Shown here: piece after piece, positions 62,277 to 64,000 of the stretch
How positions within the stretch are numbered: the first letter of the stretch is position 1
Layout of the letters: every line of letters starts with the position of its first letter
NCBI GenBank assembly: GCA_032622095.1
Contig: CP136065.1
Coordinates: forward strand, 97,719,343-97,783,342
DNA length: 64,000 bases
Source of the DNA: Siphonodentalium dalli
Lineage: Eukaryota; Mollusca; Scaphopoda; Gadilida; Siphonodentaliidae
Reading direction: 5' to 3'
Program-made: the position numbers and the translations under genes
The notes under the pieces: model-generated
Told to the model about the DNA's origin: nothing
Seen by the model: the letters and a program-made list of their open reading frames with translations, nothing else
Database searches by the model: none

Positions 62277-64000
62277 GTGAGACAACCGGTGGGTGGAGTC
62301 TAGTTTCTCATGGTTCACCTGGTAACTAACCGCTATATGCTTTCCTGTAGACCTTTTAATGACTCAAGTAAGATGGAAAATCAGCATATCTAACAGCATT
62401 AATTACCAAAGTTGTGTGGTATATGTAAAACAGAAGTGAGTTTGTCCATCTTTCCATCAATCCATCTGTCCATCAATCGGCATGTTATTCTGTCATTTTC
62501 TTGTCAAGTTTTGCAATTGCAAATCTCTTTCCTGAAATATATGACTGAATACTCAACAATGGTGGCACGAGAAAGGTTTTCATCTTTAGGTTGAGGTAAC
62601 AAAGAGACCAAAACCTCTCAATGATATCTCCTCAAATATTTAGTTTGATACTGCAGAAAGAAAATGGGAGAATAAATAGACAATAGTTAACTGTTCCAAG
62701 TCTGAGTTTAGTGTGCCTGCCATTTTCAGAATGAGGTTCCCAGAGGGTGAATTTAGTGATGCTACCCTGCTATGGGACCTCATTCTGCATGGCCTCATAT
62801 GCTGTTTGAGACATAGACTCAGTTTGAAGTTCCCAAATGGTGAATATTGTGATGTACACCCATTGGGAACCTTGATTATGCAGAGTGTCATCTTCCAACT
62901 TGGGGATATATAGAAACTAAACTAAAAAAGAAATAGAATATATGTGAAGAAGAAGTTTCAATAGAAATTTGATAATAAAGTAACTTTCCAGAGAGGATGA
63001 GGCCTAAGCAGAAGGAGGCCCCAGAGGGTGAATTTGGTGATGCTAGCCCACTATGGAGGGTAGCATAACTAAATTCACCCTCTGGGGGCCTCATTCTGCA
63101 AATGACAGGCACACTAAACTCAGACTTGAACTGTTCTGAGTAGCAGAACAGTTGACTGTTGTGTTTATTATATTTTCTATACCAGTTTGTTAAGACCCAG
63201 ACCACAATTTGTGACTTCGGGAGTGGGGATATCCTTTATAGTTTGACGTAAAAAGTTAAAGGTATCTATTCTGTTTCATCATGGCATATTAACTTTTCCC
63301 TCACCGACCTTCCGTTGCGGCATTAATCAAGGGCTTCATATGTCCATAGATACAATTTACCTTGTAACGTAATGTGGAATATCAGATTGGGTTGTTATTT
63401 CGAATGGTTATAGATCAGCTTTGGGGAAAGGATCAGCTTACCACTGGTATCATCCAAAGCTACATACCAGAATTATCGTATTGATTTAAATTCAAAGTGT
63501 GTATGTCATTGAAAGATCTGCAGCAATAATAATCATCGCTCACGCATGTTTTCCTTTATCATTGTTCTCACACAAGCACATGTATATAGCTTATTATTAG
63601 AGTTGTATTCAGGGTTCCAGATCTCCAGTTACAACTGCACACAGAGTCTAGACCCAGGGAGCAAATTAACTGGTATCGCATCGCAATTTGCTACCCAAAT
63701 TTGGATAATAGCTATGCAATTTGGTATGATTTTTTTATATGATTTTAGAACAATGCTATCTAATCATGTCAATGTGAGGCTATTTGATAATAAAAATTTC
63801 AAAAGTAATTTGCTCCCTGTCTAGACCAAGTCTTCTTGGTACAAAATAGCTTGGAATATTGGTTCTCTTCTATAATGGGCATTCATTGAACAGACGTACT
63901 ACAATTTCACACGAATCCCTGCATGTGATTAATGATCTGACATTTAGATCCACAATTAACCTGCCTTCAAAATGATATATCATTTGCCATAATAGAAAAA
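62277..64000 (+). other. RPTOR intron 18, start
   Basis: No coding exon recognised. Two type Q palindromes (62728-62788, 63008-63099) and a 165-bp hAT-like MITE (63655-63819). Nothing seen at 62340-62720 and 63110-63640. Confidence 0.7.
63655..63819. mobile_element. 165-bp hAT-like MITE with 8-bp duplication
   Basis: Ends CAGGGAGCAAATTA / TAATTTGCTCCCTG are perfect inverses, flanked by exact TCTAGACC (63647-63654, 63820-63827). Two internal GCAATTTG copies. Confidence 0.85.

Overview
This is a eukaryotic, AT-rich, intron- and transposon-laden window. Its single recognisable host gene is the metazoan mTORC1 subunit Raptor (RPTOR) on the + strand. The first 18 coding exons (about 695 codons) can be joined in one frame with GT-AG introns. 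They run from the start codon at 4464 to the end of the HEAT-repeat region near 62276. The second half of the protein (linker and WD40 propeller) lies beyond the window. The organism is most likely a mollusc, probably a bivalve. This is inferred from the metazoan Raptor sequence and from abundant ~160-bp tandem-core elements like the 'pearl' elements described in bivalves. The species cannot be told from the sequence.

Layout. 141-3820 is a large element with a tandem core (family A, minus strand). 3821-4463 is the probable RPTOR promoter and 5' UTR, with a YY1-like motif and two upstream ORFs; a doubtful minus-strand exon also lies here. Introns 1-7 (4626-24056) hold MITEs, nested Harbinger- and hAT-type elements, and two families with 3' hairpins. 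Intron 8 is 16.3 kb and holds a 3.2-kb hAT element with an exact 8-bp target duplication, a long inverted-repeat element with a GC-rich island, a hAT element inside a 31-bp minisatellite, and a 3.5-kb element studded with CpG-containing motifs. Introns 9-16 hold palindromic MITEs, a Harbinger element inside a foldback element, and tandem copies of the tail of exon 13. Intron 17 holds an antisense, nearly full-length non-LTR retrotransposon (56768-61389) inserted in a palindromic MITE. The last 1.7 kb is intron 18.

The most interesting structure is that three repeat families with unrelated sequences (A, B, C) share one architecture: a 5' subterminal inverted repeat, a CGTCCGTC-rich block, a core (tandem ~160-bp repeats in family A), the same inverted repeat at the 3' side and, 3-6 nt later, a short perfect hairpin. 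This is the plan of Helentron-associated non-autonomous elements (DINE/HINE). The insertions reach to within 20-50 bp of several RPTOR splice sites. The exons themselves are intact, and they provide the only clear host coding function in the window.
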